From an uncultured Paenibacillaceae bacterium (GTDB lineage Bacteria; Bacillota; Bacilli; Paenibacillales; K13): 64,000 bases of DNA. Below, piece after piece: positions 39,101 through 46,091 of the stretch. Under the pieces are notes generated by a model. The model searched no databases. It worked only from the letters and a program-made list of their open reading frames with translations, and had not been told where the DNA came from. Position 1 is the stretch's first letter. Every line of letters begins with the position of its first letter. The position numbers and the translations under genes were made by a program. The stretch covers positions 1-64,000 of the forward strand of contig CAJXLT010000016.1 in assembly GCA_913056365.1 (NCBI GenBank), given 5' to 3'.

Positions 39101-39305
39101 AACTTTCCGCTTCATCTACACTGATCGCAATGGAGCTGTCTAATCCCTGGTCCGCCAACTGATCCCCAGCCGCCAGTATGTCCTCTGATCCCTTCGCTGC
39201 TACGTTGTCAAAGTTCGCCGCTGATGAAAGAAAACTTGGCGATGAACTTATTATCAGGAGTGCAACGAACATCATAGCCACTTGTCTTAAGATTTTTGTA
39301 TGCAT
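36153..39305 (-). CDS. SLH surface protein with predicted seven-bladed propeller
   Basis: 1050 aa. Signal peptide (about 1-29, AMMFVALLIISSSPSFLSSAA). From Trp70 to about 421 run exactly seven repeats of about 50 residues with the pattern W-E-P-V-G-x-x-GFS, SLYVYNGTPYVAYQD and ATVMKYTG, suggesting a closed seven-bladed beta-propeller. Two InlB/Flg_new-type B-repeats follow (GYTFVGWSKDVN, GYTFDGWYTDEA), then a Pro/Ser/Gly linker, then a domain common in Paenibacillus SLH proteins (about 600-840). Three SLH domains end the protein (about 845-1030, YPDGTFHPNKAITRAEM). The ATG at 39305 has AAGGACGG 8 bases upstream. First gene of the surface operon, with a weak promoter behind a direct-repeat operator. 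Confidence 0.92.
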   Translation of the reverse strand: MHTKILRQVAMMFVALLIISSSPSFLSSAANFDNVAAKGSEDILAAGDQLADQGLDSSIAISVDEAESYWELEGAAGFSEGAASSVSLDVYGGIPYVAYSDGISGKAVVKKYNADSDDWDSVGTPGFSADRADHMSFYIDEGIPYVAYQDVGNDAKVTVMKHTGDGVSGWEPVGSEGFSGGFVAYTSLYVYNGTPYVAYQDMDNEAKATVMKYTGEGATGWEPVGNEGFSNDAIAFTSLQVYGGIPHVAYSEMAIVGDQLLAQAQVMKFTGVGSTGWESVGDPGSVAPLAGYTSLHVDNGTPYLAYSDGLEFDGATVMKYTAAGASGWEPVGEPGFSADRADFTTLYMYNGTPYVVYQDLDKSMRATVMKYTGVGESGWEPVGIEGFTAGAVSEPALYVDEGVPYVAYSDDEVGYKITVMKRKSYTVTYDGNGSTGGSVPVDSHPYGPNVTVSVYGNSGDLIREGYTFVGWSKDVNGAGLLYTAGDTFTIGTDHVTLYAQWSINSYTVNFNSHGGATVSSQSVEHGNQATEPEAPTRTGYTFDGWYTDEALSNVFSFHTAITENMTLHAKWSEAADDPNQPSNPSSGSNSGGGGSPLASPVESVMIDVEASGQGAAVQLEITRSTNADGGKVDKVDFAIEKAAEAAEKASNAGASAVKIVIPDAKDEVDKVEVDLPVGALESVEELGLDLEIYTENGQITIPNRSLTEMDEDLYFDIVPLKKDEEWRQAAARAKEDETVRIALADGSLDVVGRPMTIETNMTGRQVQLTLPLDEELLPQDADERADFLADLAVFIEHSDGDRMLLRPEIGEYAEGKVGLSFTIEKFSTFTVLNMSNWSEHVEAQEEDLLEAAHQAYITGYSNGTFEPDRPLTRAEMAAMLSRVQSQSGRANEEVAYSDVTASYWALDEINGISRIGLMQGYPDGTFHPNKAITRAEMAVIVAQWLNIDRTSEHNFNDLQGHWAERVIVVVSTAGYMEGYPDGSFQPNKPLTRAEAVAVINRVLDRGPLHGVEQATFSDVPMSHWAFEIIEEAARDHHYSRRPEAGEAIVE

Positions 39306-39374
39306 GTAGTTCCCGTCCTTTCAGATTATGTAGACTTATGCATCAGAATCGACATGAATCGATAACGGTAATGT

Positions 39375-39427
39375 AGCATACCTTTCTAAACCAATTTCCT
39401 TACAAAACTAAACCAAATCCAAACAAA
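39375..39427 (-). promoter_or_regulatory. Direct-repeat operator and weak promoter of the surface operon
   Basis: On the minus strand two identical copies of TTGGTTTAG (39386-39394 and 39408-39416) start exactly 22 bp apart, two helical turns. A related copy TTTGTTTGG (39419-39427) is 11 bp further upstream. Seven bases after the heptamer core TTGGTTT of the proximal copy lies the best -10 (TATGCT, 39375-39380), and no -35 consensus is present. SARP-type activators bind heptamer direct repeats in 11-bp phase about 8 bp from the -10, and the adjacent regulator gene has a SARP-like output domain. Confidence 0.5.
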
Positions 39428-39443
39428 AACATGAATGAGAAAA

Positions 39444-39466
39444 AGGAGTGCCTTAATGGCACTCCT
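39444..39466 (-). terminator. Terminator of the hybrid-kinase/regulator operon
   Basis: On the minus strand AGGAGTGCC, a 5-nt loop and GGCACTCCT form a perfect 9-bp stem followed by TTTTCTC. It separates the two-component genes from the surface operon, which therefore needs its own promoter. Confidence 0.85.
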
Positions 39467-39487
39467 CGTACAATGAAAAGCTCGTTC

Positions 39488-40600
39488 TTATATCAATTTT
39501 TCTACTAGCTTCCGGATATGACCCGATGGACTCATGTCCAATTCATCTTGTAATATTTTTTCATATCTCTTATAGTACATGACGGCCGACGTTGTATCCT
39601 CCCGTATAAGGCTTAATTCAATAAGCGACTTATACGCTTCGTCTGCTAACGGATTATGATAGATAAGTTTATTGAGCGTATCAGCTGCCTTTCCGGTTTC
39701 TTCGTCCTTTATGTAATATTCCGCTAGTTTCAAATGAAGTTTTTCGTATTCATTCTCAAACCAAATACGCTTGCTCATTGCCCATTCATATGGCTTGTCG
39801 TCAAAATAATTACCTTTATACAGCAGCGAAGCCTTTTCCAACGTTTGTATCTGAGATTCATCTGCGGGACTCGATTCGAGAATTTCAATAAATTCCAGCA
39901 TATCACATTGAAGCCGATCTGTCTTAACCTGATAAGAACCTCTTGATCTTACGAACATGTCGTTATATCCCTTTGTGTTTAAGGTATCGCGGATATAGTA
40001 ACAAGTAGCATGCAAATTTTTGGAAGCTTTATCTATATCCATCTCAGGCCATAACGTATCAATAATCTTTTCCTTTGAAACTGGTTTTCCTTGATAATGA
40101 ATCAGAAAAGCAAATAATTCCTCGGCTTTGGCGGTTCTCCAGTGTATGCTCCCATTTTCCGATCCTTGAGGAAAACATAAGAAATGGCCAAAACATTCGA
40201 TACTCATTTTCTCCGACTTTTTAGCCTGCGCTCTCGCTTGCTTCTTCTTCATCATACTGGCAACCTGATTTTGAATATCTTCAAGCTCGATCGGTTTCAG
40301 TAGATAACCGACCGCATGTGCTTGAAATGCCTGAAGCGCGTATTTGTCATAGGCGGTTACAAACACGATATCAATTTCGGGTTTCGTCTCGAATATGCGT
40401 TCCGATAGTTCCAATCCATTAATCTGAGGCATTTCAATATCCAGAAAAACGATATCCACTTCCCGGCTTTCTATAAAATCCAATGCTTCCTCAGCTTTAG
40501 TAAAGCCCCCGATCAATGTCATATTTTCTTCTTGCCTGATCACCCTCTCAAATCGTTCCAAAGCTTTCTTCTCATCATCTACAGCCACTGCGCGAAGCAT
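39488..40600 (-). CDS. Response regulator with SARP/BTAD-type output
   Basis: 370 aa. A CheY-like receiver (1-115) with acidic pair DD (8-9), phosphoacceptor Asp54 (FLDIEMP), Thr82 and Lys102. It is joined to a winged-helix domain (about 132-225; SIECFGHFLCF, LFAFLIHYQGKPVSKEKIID) and a helical bacterial transcriptional activator (BTAD) domain (about 235-365; LLYKGNYFDDKPYEWA, Y-rich TPR-like helices). This is the AfsR/SARP architecture, here fused to a receiver. The ATG at 40600 overlaps the kinase stop (TGATG) with GGAGG 8 bases upstream, so kinase and regulator are coupled. Likely target: the surface operon just downstream, from the phased direct repeats in its promoter. Confidence 0.9.
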   Translation of the reverse strand: MLRAVAVDDEKKALERFERVIRQEENMTLIGGFTKAEEALDFIESREVDIVFLDIEMPQINGLELSERIFETKPEIDIVFVTAYDKYALQAFQAHAVGYLLKPIELEDIQNQVASMMKKKQARAQAKKSEKMSIECFGHFLCFPQGSENGSIHWRTAKAEELFAFLIHYQGKPVSKEKIIDTLWPEMDIDKASKNLHATCYYIRDTLNTKGYNDMFVRSRGSYQVKTDRLQCDMLEFIEILESSPADESQIQTLEKASLLYKGNYFDDKPYEWAMSKRIWFENEYEKLHLKLAEYYIKDEETGKAADTLNKLIYHNPLADEAYKSLIELSLIREDTTSAVMYYKRYEKILQDELDMSPSGHIRKLVEKLI

Positions 40601-43600
40601 CAACCATTCCTCCCATCCGGCACTATAAAGCTGACCTTTGTTCCTACACCCGACTTACTGGTAAAGATCAGTCCCTTACCGTAGCGCTGTTCTAGACGTG
40701 TATTGATATTGTACAGTCCAACGCTTCCTTCGTTCCTCGGAGCTTTGAGAATCTCTTCGATCTGCTGTTCGGACATACCACTCCCGTCATCCTCAACGGC
40801 GAATCGTATGCCTTCTTGAAGATGCTTGATACTGATCAGAACCGTACCTCCGCTATCTTTGGTATTTACTCCGTGCTTCACAGCATTTTCAACGAGTGTT
40901 TGCAAGGTCATAGGCGGCAGCTGGACATCGATTTCATCTTCGATATCAAACTGCACTTTTAAATCTTCAAATCTTGCTTTTTCTATATTCAAGTAAGCCT
41001 TGACCAACGCCAGTTCCTTATCTGCCGAAACGAGATTACCCAGATTGGCGAAATCCAAAGTGCCTCTCAAATATTTGGAAAGCGATATAATGAGCTCACC
41101 GGCCTCACGCGAATCCGTTTCGCAGCATGCCGCAATCGTATTCAGCGCATTGTACAGAAAGTGAGGTTTAATCTGCGCGTGCAGGAAAGCCATCTCCACA
41201 TTAACCAGTTCGCCGGCAGACGTTTTCATCTTCAGCAACGTTCGTATTCGCGCTTTCAACTCGCCAGACTCAACGGGTTTGCTCAGAAAGTCATTTACCC
41301 CTGCTTGAAACGCAGCCAGAATGTCTTCCGGTTGATTTCTGGCTGTCAACAGCAAGACAGGCAGTTCGGACAAGGAGTGCCTTTGACGTATTTCACGGCA
41401 CACATCGTAACCCGACATGCCCGGCATCATTAAATCAATTACTGCCATATCTATGCTGTTGTTATTCTTGAGTTCAGCCAACGCTTCCATACCATCTGGC
41501 ACAGCAATGACAGAGTAATGCTCAGCAGACAACAAACTAATTAACACTTGACGGTTGATTGGGTCGTCATCCGCCACGAGGATCGTGGAATCCCCGCTGC
41601 CATCCGTTCGATTCGTATCGAAAAATTGCTCTTGTGCTCCAGTAGCGATTTCAGCCAGCATATGTTTTCGTTCATTCACTCCCGAAGTCTCTTCCATTCG
41701 CTCGTCAGCTCCGGTTGCCTTTGGCATTGTAAACGTAAACACGGATCCATTGTCCGGTTCTGATTCCACGCGAATCGTCCCGTCATGAAGCTCAACAAGA
41801 CGTTTGGTGATGCTAAGCCCCAATCCGGTACCTCCATACTCCTTGGTAATTGCTCTGCCCGCCTGCTCGAACGACTCGAAGATCGCATTCTGCTTGTCCT
41901 TCTCGATACCAATTCCCGTGTCATGAACCGATATTTCCAGCCATCTGTCCTTGGCTTTCGCTGTCACGCGAATTTCTCCCTCTGCAGTAAACTTCAGCGC
42001 ATTGCCTATCAAATTATATAAAATTTGTGCTAGTCTGTCTTCATCAGCATGCACATAAGGAAGATCTTCCGGCAATTCATCAGCAAGCACAATCTGCTTG
42101 CCGTCGGCCATATGTCGAAACATCTCCAAGGCCACACTAACTAGTGACCTTAGATCAACTGCTTTTTTTCTCAGCACAAGCTCTCCATTTTTCAACTTAG
42201 AAAAATCGAGCAAATCGTTAATCAGATTTGACAGTCTGCTCGCAACCGACACGACAGCTGATAAATTTGCCCGTTCAGTCTTATTCAGTCGTCCGGCTGC
42301 ACTTTCAAGCACCGATTGCGATAGGTTAAGCACCCCATGAAGCGGGGTTCTCAGTTCATGCGTCGTATTGGCTAGAAATTCGTCTTTCAGCCGATCAAGC
42401 GATATCAGCTTTTCCGACATCGTTTCAATAGTGTGATACGCTTTGGAAAAGCGCCGTGCCAGTTCCGCTGCTTGCACAAAAAGCAGTACAAAGAATCCAT
42501 AGTACACAATGGGCTCGCCAAACCAATTAAATATGTAAGGATCTTCTAGGTATAGCATATCGTAAACGAGCGCAGCCGTAGAAATGAAGACGCCTGTTAC
42601 TTGGAGCCAGGCGCCTCCACGTTTCCGCCATACCGCCAGTATAAGACCAGTTACGTAATAAATACTGCACAATGCGGCAAATACATGGAAGATACTGAGC
42701 CAGCGTGTATAAAATTCAGCAGGAAATATAATTACGCTCACTGTAAATGCCGCAGCGACACTAACCAATGGTACGATGATTTTCTTGGAAAACTCATCTG
42801 GATACAGCTGACGCATGAATAGCGTAGCAATCGTGATCGCACCGTAATAAGTAAAATACTCAATGAAAGTAATTAACCTTAAATGCGCTTCCGGAGAGAG
42901 GTCTGGGAGGAACACATCGTTTACCCCCATCAACCTTAATACGACAATGAAGCAAAGGAACCCGAACACGAGGGCCGATTTGCTTGAACGGCGTAATTGA
43001 AAAATAACGAGATGATAAAGACCGAGCACCAGCGCGCTTCCCAAAATGATCATATGCACGGCAAATTCTTCCCTATCTCTAGCTGTCAACTGATTCTCAT
43101 CTGCCAGCTCAAGCGCATACCACATTCCGCCACGGGCGTATAAGTAATTGGATACGTGCACGATGATGTCGAACTTCCCAGAAGATGGTTGGATGACGAC
43201 GGTTTGCGGCACATAAGCTGGCTCTGCCGATTCTTTGGATTTTGCTGCCTTGCCGCTTTCAGCCACGATTTGACCGTCAATCATCACGGTGTAAGCTGTA
43301 GACATTGTTGGAATTTTCAACGCCAATGTATCCGGGAATTGTTTCATTATCACTTGCAAACGATATGTCGCATACCCCTGTCCAGGCAATGGTCGCCCGT
43401 CCAGCTCATAATTATTCCAAACATTTGGAACACCTACATATCCGGTCCCATGCGGTAGGCTTCCACTGCTGATTTCATCATGCTCAAGCAACTGCCCCCA
43501 ATAAAATTCCCATTCCCCGTCTAGCTTGACGATGCCATCCGTAGCCAAGTTCCAATCTGTTAAGTCCAGAACACCTTGTTCGATCTCAGGTCTCGGTGTG

Positions 43601-43704
43601 GAAGGTTTCATTTGTACGGAAGATAAGATAATGCCTATCGCCAGCACCAACACGATACAAATCATTACTATTCGAATAGAGGGATGATTGCGAAATTTGT
43701 TCAT
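40600..43704 (-). CDS. Hybrid sensor kinase with two different kinase modules
   Basis: 1034 aa. An N-terminal signal-anchor helix and an extracellular 7TMR-DISM-type domain (about 45-205, with GYATYRLQV) precede about seven membrane helices (215-415). A HisKA plus HATPase core follows (His449 in TTHELRTPLHG; NALKF; DTGIGI; GGTGLGLSI), then a receiver (Asp757 in VIDLMMP, Lys809). A second, LytS-type kinase closes the protein (His848 in QIKPHFLYNAL; NAVKHG; DDGSGM; GLYNINTRL). The ATG at 43704 has GAGGAAGG 5 bases upstream. Phosphate may pass internally to Asp757 or directly to the coupled regulator. The 7TMR-DISM sensor suggests a carbohydrate-like or wall-derived signal; that is inference. 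Confidence 0.93.
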   Translation of the reverse strand: MNKFRNHPSIRIVMICIVLVLAIGIILSSVQMKPSTPRPEIEQGVLDLTDWNLATDGIVKLDGEWEFYWGQLLEHDEISSGSLPHGTGYVGVPNVWNNYELDGRPLPGQGYATYRLQVIMKQFPDTLALKIPTMSTAYTVMIDGQIVAESGKAAKSKESAEPAYVPQTVVIQPSSGKFDIIVHVSNYLYARGGMWYALELADENQLTARDREEFAVHMIILGSALVLGLYHLVIFQLRRSSKSALVFGFLCFIVVLRLMGVNDVFLPDLSPEAHLRLITFIEYFTYYGAITIATLFMRQLYPDEFSKKIIVPLVSVAAAFTVSVIIFPAEFYTRWLSIFHVFAALCSIYYVTGLILAVWRKRGGAWLQVTGVFISTAALVYDMLYLEDPYIFNWFGEPIVYYGFFVLLFVQAAELARRFSKAYHTIETMSEKLISLDRLKDEFLANTTHELRTPLHGVLNLSQSVLESAAGRLNKTERANLSAVVSVASRLSNLINDLLDFSKLKNGELVLRKKAVDLRSLVSVALEMFRHMADGKQIVLADELPEDLPYVHADEDRLAQILYNLIGNALKFTAEGEIRVTAKAKDRWLEISVHDTGIGIEKDKQNAIFESFEQAGRAITKEYGGTGLGLSITKRLVELHDGTIRVESEPDNGSVFTFTMPKATGADERMEETSGVNERKHMLAEIATGAQEQFFDTNRTDGSGDSTILVADDDPINRQVLISLLSAEHYSVIAVPDGMEALAELKNNNSIDMAVIDLMMPGMSGYDVCREIRQRHSLSELPVLLLTARNQPEDILAAFQAGVNDFLSKPVESGELKARIRTLLKMKTSAGELVNVEMAFLHAQIKPHFLYNALNTIAACCETDSREAGELIISLSKYLRGTLDFANLGNLVSADKELALVKAYLNIEKARFEDLKVQFDIEDEIDVQLPPMTLQTLVENAVKHGVNTKDSGGTVLISIKHLQEGIRFAVEDDGSGMSEQQIEEILKAPRNEGSVGLYNINTRLEQRYGKGLIFTSKSGVGTKVSFIVPDGRNG

Positions 43705-43738
43705 GTTATCCTTCCTCACTGAAGAGATTTCTTCCCCT

Positions 43739-43744
43739 ATAATA
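43739..43744 (-). promoter_or_regulatory. Extended -10 promoter of the hybrid kinase operon
   Basis: On the minus strand TGG-TATTAT (-10 at 43739-43744) lies about 35 bp upstream of the kinase start. The -35 region is poor. Weak call. Confidence 0.4.
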
Positions 43745-43857
43745 CCATAATGAACGTAACACTAGATTACGAAACCTCATACTTCATCACATTATCTACT
43801 TATTGATCCTATATAAAACATTTTCTATTCCGCTTCCCACTCATAAAACTTGGCCTA

Positions 43858-43866
43858 TGCTATAAT
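43858..43866 (+). promoter_or_regulatory. Extended -10 promoter of the multi-TM kinase gene
   Basis: TGC-TATAAT (TG at 43858-43859, TATAAT at 43861-43866), 37 bp before the ATG. There is no good -35. It is divergent from the hybrid kinase promoter within a 199-bp gap that otherwise shows nothing clear. Confidence 0.5.
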
Positions 43867-43903
43867 AGAGTCACCTTCATGAATAGGAGCGACTAGTAAG
43901 ACT

Positions 43904-45319
43904 ATGTTGTTTGTTGCGATCGTATTATGGGTAACCTCTATTCTGCTTCTGCTGACCGATTACCGCAAGGTTCAGATCCGCTGGCTTGCATTGGCGACGT
44001 TCTTCGGCGGCTGTGGAGGCATTGCTGTCTATTTGCACGAAACGGTACGTCCCTCGTGGAACACTACTATCCACTCTCCTGCTGCTATTCAGTTCATGGA
44101 AGTGTTTCAGGCATTTTTCTCCTTATTGAATTATTACGGTCTCCCGTATGCCTTCATCATGTGTGCACTTTACTTCATTCCGTACAGGGCTTCCTCTCTC
44201 AAGCGGGTCCATGTTGCTCTGTTCTTGCTAATACCTCCTCTGATCACATACATACTGTCACCTTCTTATACGCCGCATCAGCCGGTCAATCATCTGTGGA
44301 TGTCAGTTTGGGCGATTCCTTACATACTTGCAGGGAGCTGGTTCATTGCGAGCATGCCGTCTCCGAACTTGGCTATGCGAACGGCGAACACGTTAACGAA
44401 GCTTGCTATATTGCCTCCTGTTCTATTCGCCGCTGTCGTTGGGTATGTGTTGCCTTCCTTCGATATTTATGGGATGTGGCGCTACAATCCATGGTTTATC
44501 AGCTTTGCATTTTTCCTATTTCTTATTGCTATGTTCAAGACTGGTTTTCTCGGTGTTCGGTTATATATCGAGCGCAAGAGAATGGACAGCACATTGCGTG
44601 CAATCACATCTGGCTCCTCTATTCTGCACCATGCGATCAAGAACGAGATTGGTAAGATTAGATTGTTCAGCGAAAAAATGCGAAACGAGGCGCTTCAACA
44701 GGGGAACGATGATTGGTGTGAGGATGTGCGTGTCATTGAGGAAGCTTCTGATCGTGTACTAGCTATGATTCAGAAGGTGCAAGGACAGACGAAAGACCAC
44801 AAATTGGTCGAGGAAGTGCTCCCTCTGCAAAACTGGGTGAACGAAGTGGTGCGTAGCCTGGGATTACCTTCTCGCTCAGTCCAGATTGCTGTCCATTGTG
44901 ATCCAGCAATCGCCATTCAAGGGGATCAAGCTCAGCTAACTGAAACCTTGACTAATTTATGCCGGAATGCAATCGAAGCGATGCCGCAAGGCGGTATGCT
45001 GACAATCCGCTCACATATCGGCAAGCGGAAGCATGTGCTAGAGATCAGCGACAGCGGTATCGGAATGTCATCTGCCCAGTTGAAGAAAGCAGTCGACCCC
45101 TTCTACACGACCAAGAGCGGCGGTCTTAACTTTGGTCTTGGACTCGCTTATTGTTATCAGGTCATCAAGAAGCACAACGGAAACTTGTCTCTGCATAGCC
45201 GTGAAGGTCAAGGTACTCGGGTTACGCTAATCTTTCCTGCTCGGCGTTGGCACGTTATGAACGACTCCGTTGCAGGAACTACCAAGGAGGAACAAAAATG
45301 GACACGATCCGCGTTATGA
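43904..45319 (+). CDS. Multi-TM sensor histidine kinase
   Basis: 471 aa. The N-terminal half (1-220) is a membrane domain of about seven helices with short loops and no extracellular domain (for example VALFLLIPPLITYIL, FISFAFFLFLIAMF). The kinase core follows: H-box ILHHAIKNEIGKI (His242 or 243), N-box NLCRNAIEAM (Asn355), G1 ISDSGIGM and G2 GLNFGLGLAYCYQV. The ribosome binding site TAGGAGC is rather far (14 nt) from the ATG, and no nearer start exists. It overlaps the next gene, its likely partner regulator, by 22 nt. Signal unknown. Confidence 0.9.
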   Translation: MLFVAIVLWVTSILLLLTDYRKVQIRWLALATFFGGCGGIAVYLHETVRPSWNTTIHSPAAIQFMEVFQAFFSLLNYYGLPYAFIMCALYFIPYRASSLKRVHVALFLLIPPLITYILSPSYTPHQPVNHLWMSVWAIPYILAGSWFIASMPSPNLAMRTANTLTKLAILPPVLFAAVVGYVLPSFDIYGMWRYNPWFISFAFFLFLIAMFKTGFLGVRLYIERKRMDSTLRAITSGSSILHHAIKNEIGKIRLFSEKMRNEALQQGNDDWCEDVRVIEEASDRVLAMIQKVQGQTKDHKLVEEVLPLQNWVNEVVRSLGLPSRSVQIAVHCDPAIAIQGDQAQLTETLTNLCRNAIEAMPQGGMLTIRSHIGKRKHVLEISDSGIGMSSAQLKKAVDPFYTTKSGGLNFGLGLAYCYQVIKKHNGNLSLHSREGQGTRVTLIFPARRWHVMNDSVAGTTKEEQKWTRSAL

Positions 45320-45975
45320 TTGTTGAGGACGATCCCGATTGGCTCAGAGGCTTGCGCGCCTATTTGAATCGCCATGATGATATGGAGGTCGTAGCAGGTG
45401 CAGCTACAAGTGAAGAAGCTATATTTGCGATTACCCAATATCCGATAGATGTTGTCATGATGGATATTATGCTTGCCGATACTGCAGCCGGCATTCTATT
45501 AACGTCTGAGATCGTGGACAGCACACAAGCTCGTGTCATCATGCTAACTTCTATGGAAGACAAGGAACTCATCTTCGAGTCCTTCCAAGCCGGTGCGATC
45601 GACTATCTTGTTAAGCATTCATTCGAGCAAATTCCAGATGCCATTCGCAGTGCTTATCACAATCAATCCCCGATCAGCGCTTCTGCAGCTGAGAAGATGC
45701 GCAGAGAATTCCGTCGACTCAAGCAGCTCGAGCGTGAGATTGAATCCGAACGAGTTCGGAGCATCGTTACTCGTACTGAGCTGGAAGTATTGCGCATGAT
45801 CGATCAAGGCTATTCACAGCCGCAGATCGCAGAACAGCTAGTCGTATCCTTGCGTACTATCAAAGTTCATGTAGGCAATATTCTAAGGAAGCTTGGCAGC
45901 GGCAGCAGCAAGGAAGCCGCTCAGCGTATGCGTGATCTTGGAGTATTTGCTTCGGACACTAATATTGAGCAATAG
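45298..45975 (+). CDS. NarL/LuxR-family response regulator
   Basis: 225 aa. Receiver (1-115) with acidic EDD, phosphoacceptor Asp56 (VVMMDIML), Thr84 and Lys106. A helical linker follows, then a LuxR-type helix-turn-helix at about 160-220 (TRTELEVLRMIDQGYSQPQI and LVVSLRTIKVHVGNILRKLG). The ATG at 45298 follows AAGGAGG; it lies inside the end of the kinase gene, showing coupling. Targets unknown. Its operon ends in a hairpin close to the convergent tuf terminator. Confidence 0.93.
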   Translation: MDTIRVMIVEDDPDWLRGLRAYLNRHDDMEVVAGAATSEEAIFAITQYPIDVVMMDIMLADTAAGILLTSEIVDSTQARVIMLTSMEDKELIFESFQAGAIDYLVKHSFEQIPDAIRSAYHNQSPISASAAEKMRREFRRLKQLEREIESERVRSIVTRTELEVLRMIDQGYSQPQIAEQLVVSLRTIKVHVGNILRKLGSGSSKEAAQRMRDLGVFASDTNIEQ

Positions 45976-45990
45976 TAGTAGAGTATCTGT

Positions 45991-46021
45991 TCGGAAGGAA
46001 GGCTTACTTCCAGCTTTCCGA
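45991..46021 (+). terminator. Hairpin after the NarL-type regulator
   Basis: TCGGAAG (45991-45997) pairs with CTTTCCGA (46014-46021). The T-run is poor, and the adjacent strong hairpin at 46034-46068 may serve both strands. Confidence 0.4.
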
Positions 46022-46033
46022 GCTTTATAAAAA

Positions 46034-46068
46034 AACGCCCCACTCGTCATCAAGACGAATGGGGCGTT
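46034..46068 (-). terminator. Strong terminator of the str operon (after tuf)
   Basis: On the minus strand AACGCCCCATTCGT and ACGAGTGGGGCGTT form a 14-bp stem with one wobble, followed by TTTTTATAAA. It ends transcription from tuf, so the downstream genes, and eventually rpsJ, are not served by the str promoter. Confidence 0.92.
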
Positions 46069-46091
46069 CGTTATGCTAGTGGTTCACTCAA

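Noticed and set aside
24661-39305. Prophage or conjugative element origin of the insert
   Set aside because: No integrase, transposase, phage structural gene, tRNA target or clear flanking duplication was seen; the large proteins have Sec signals and SLH domains instead.
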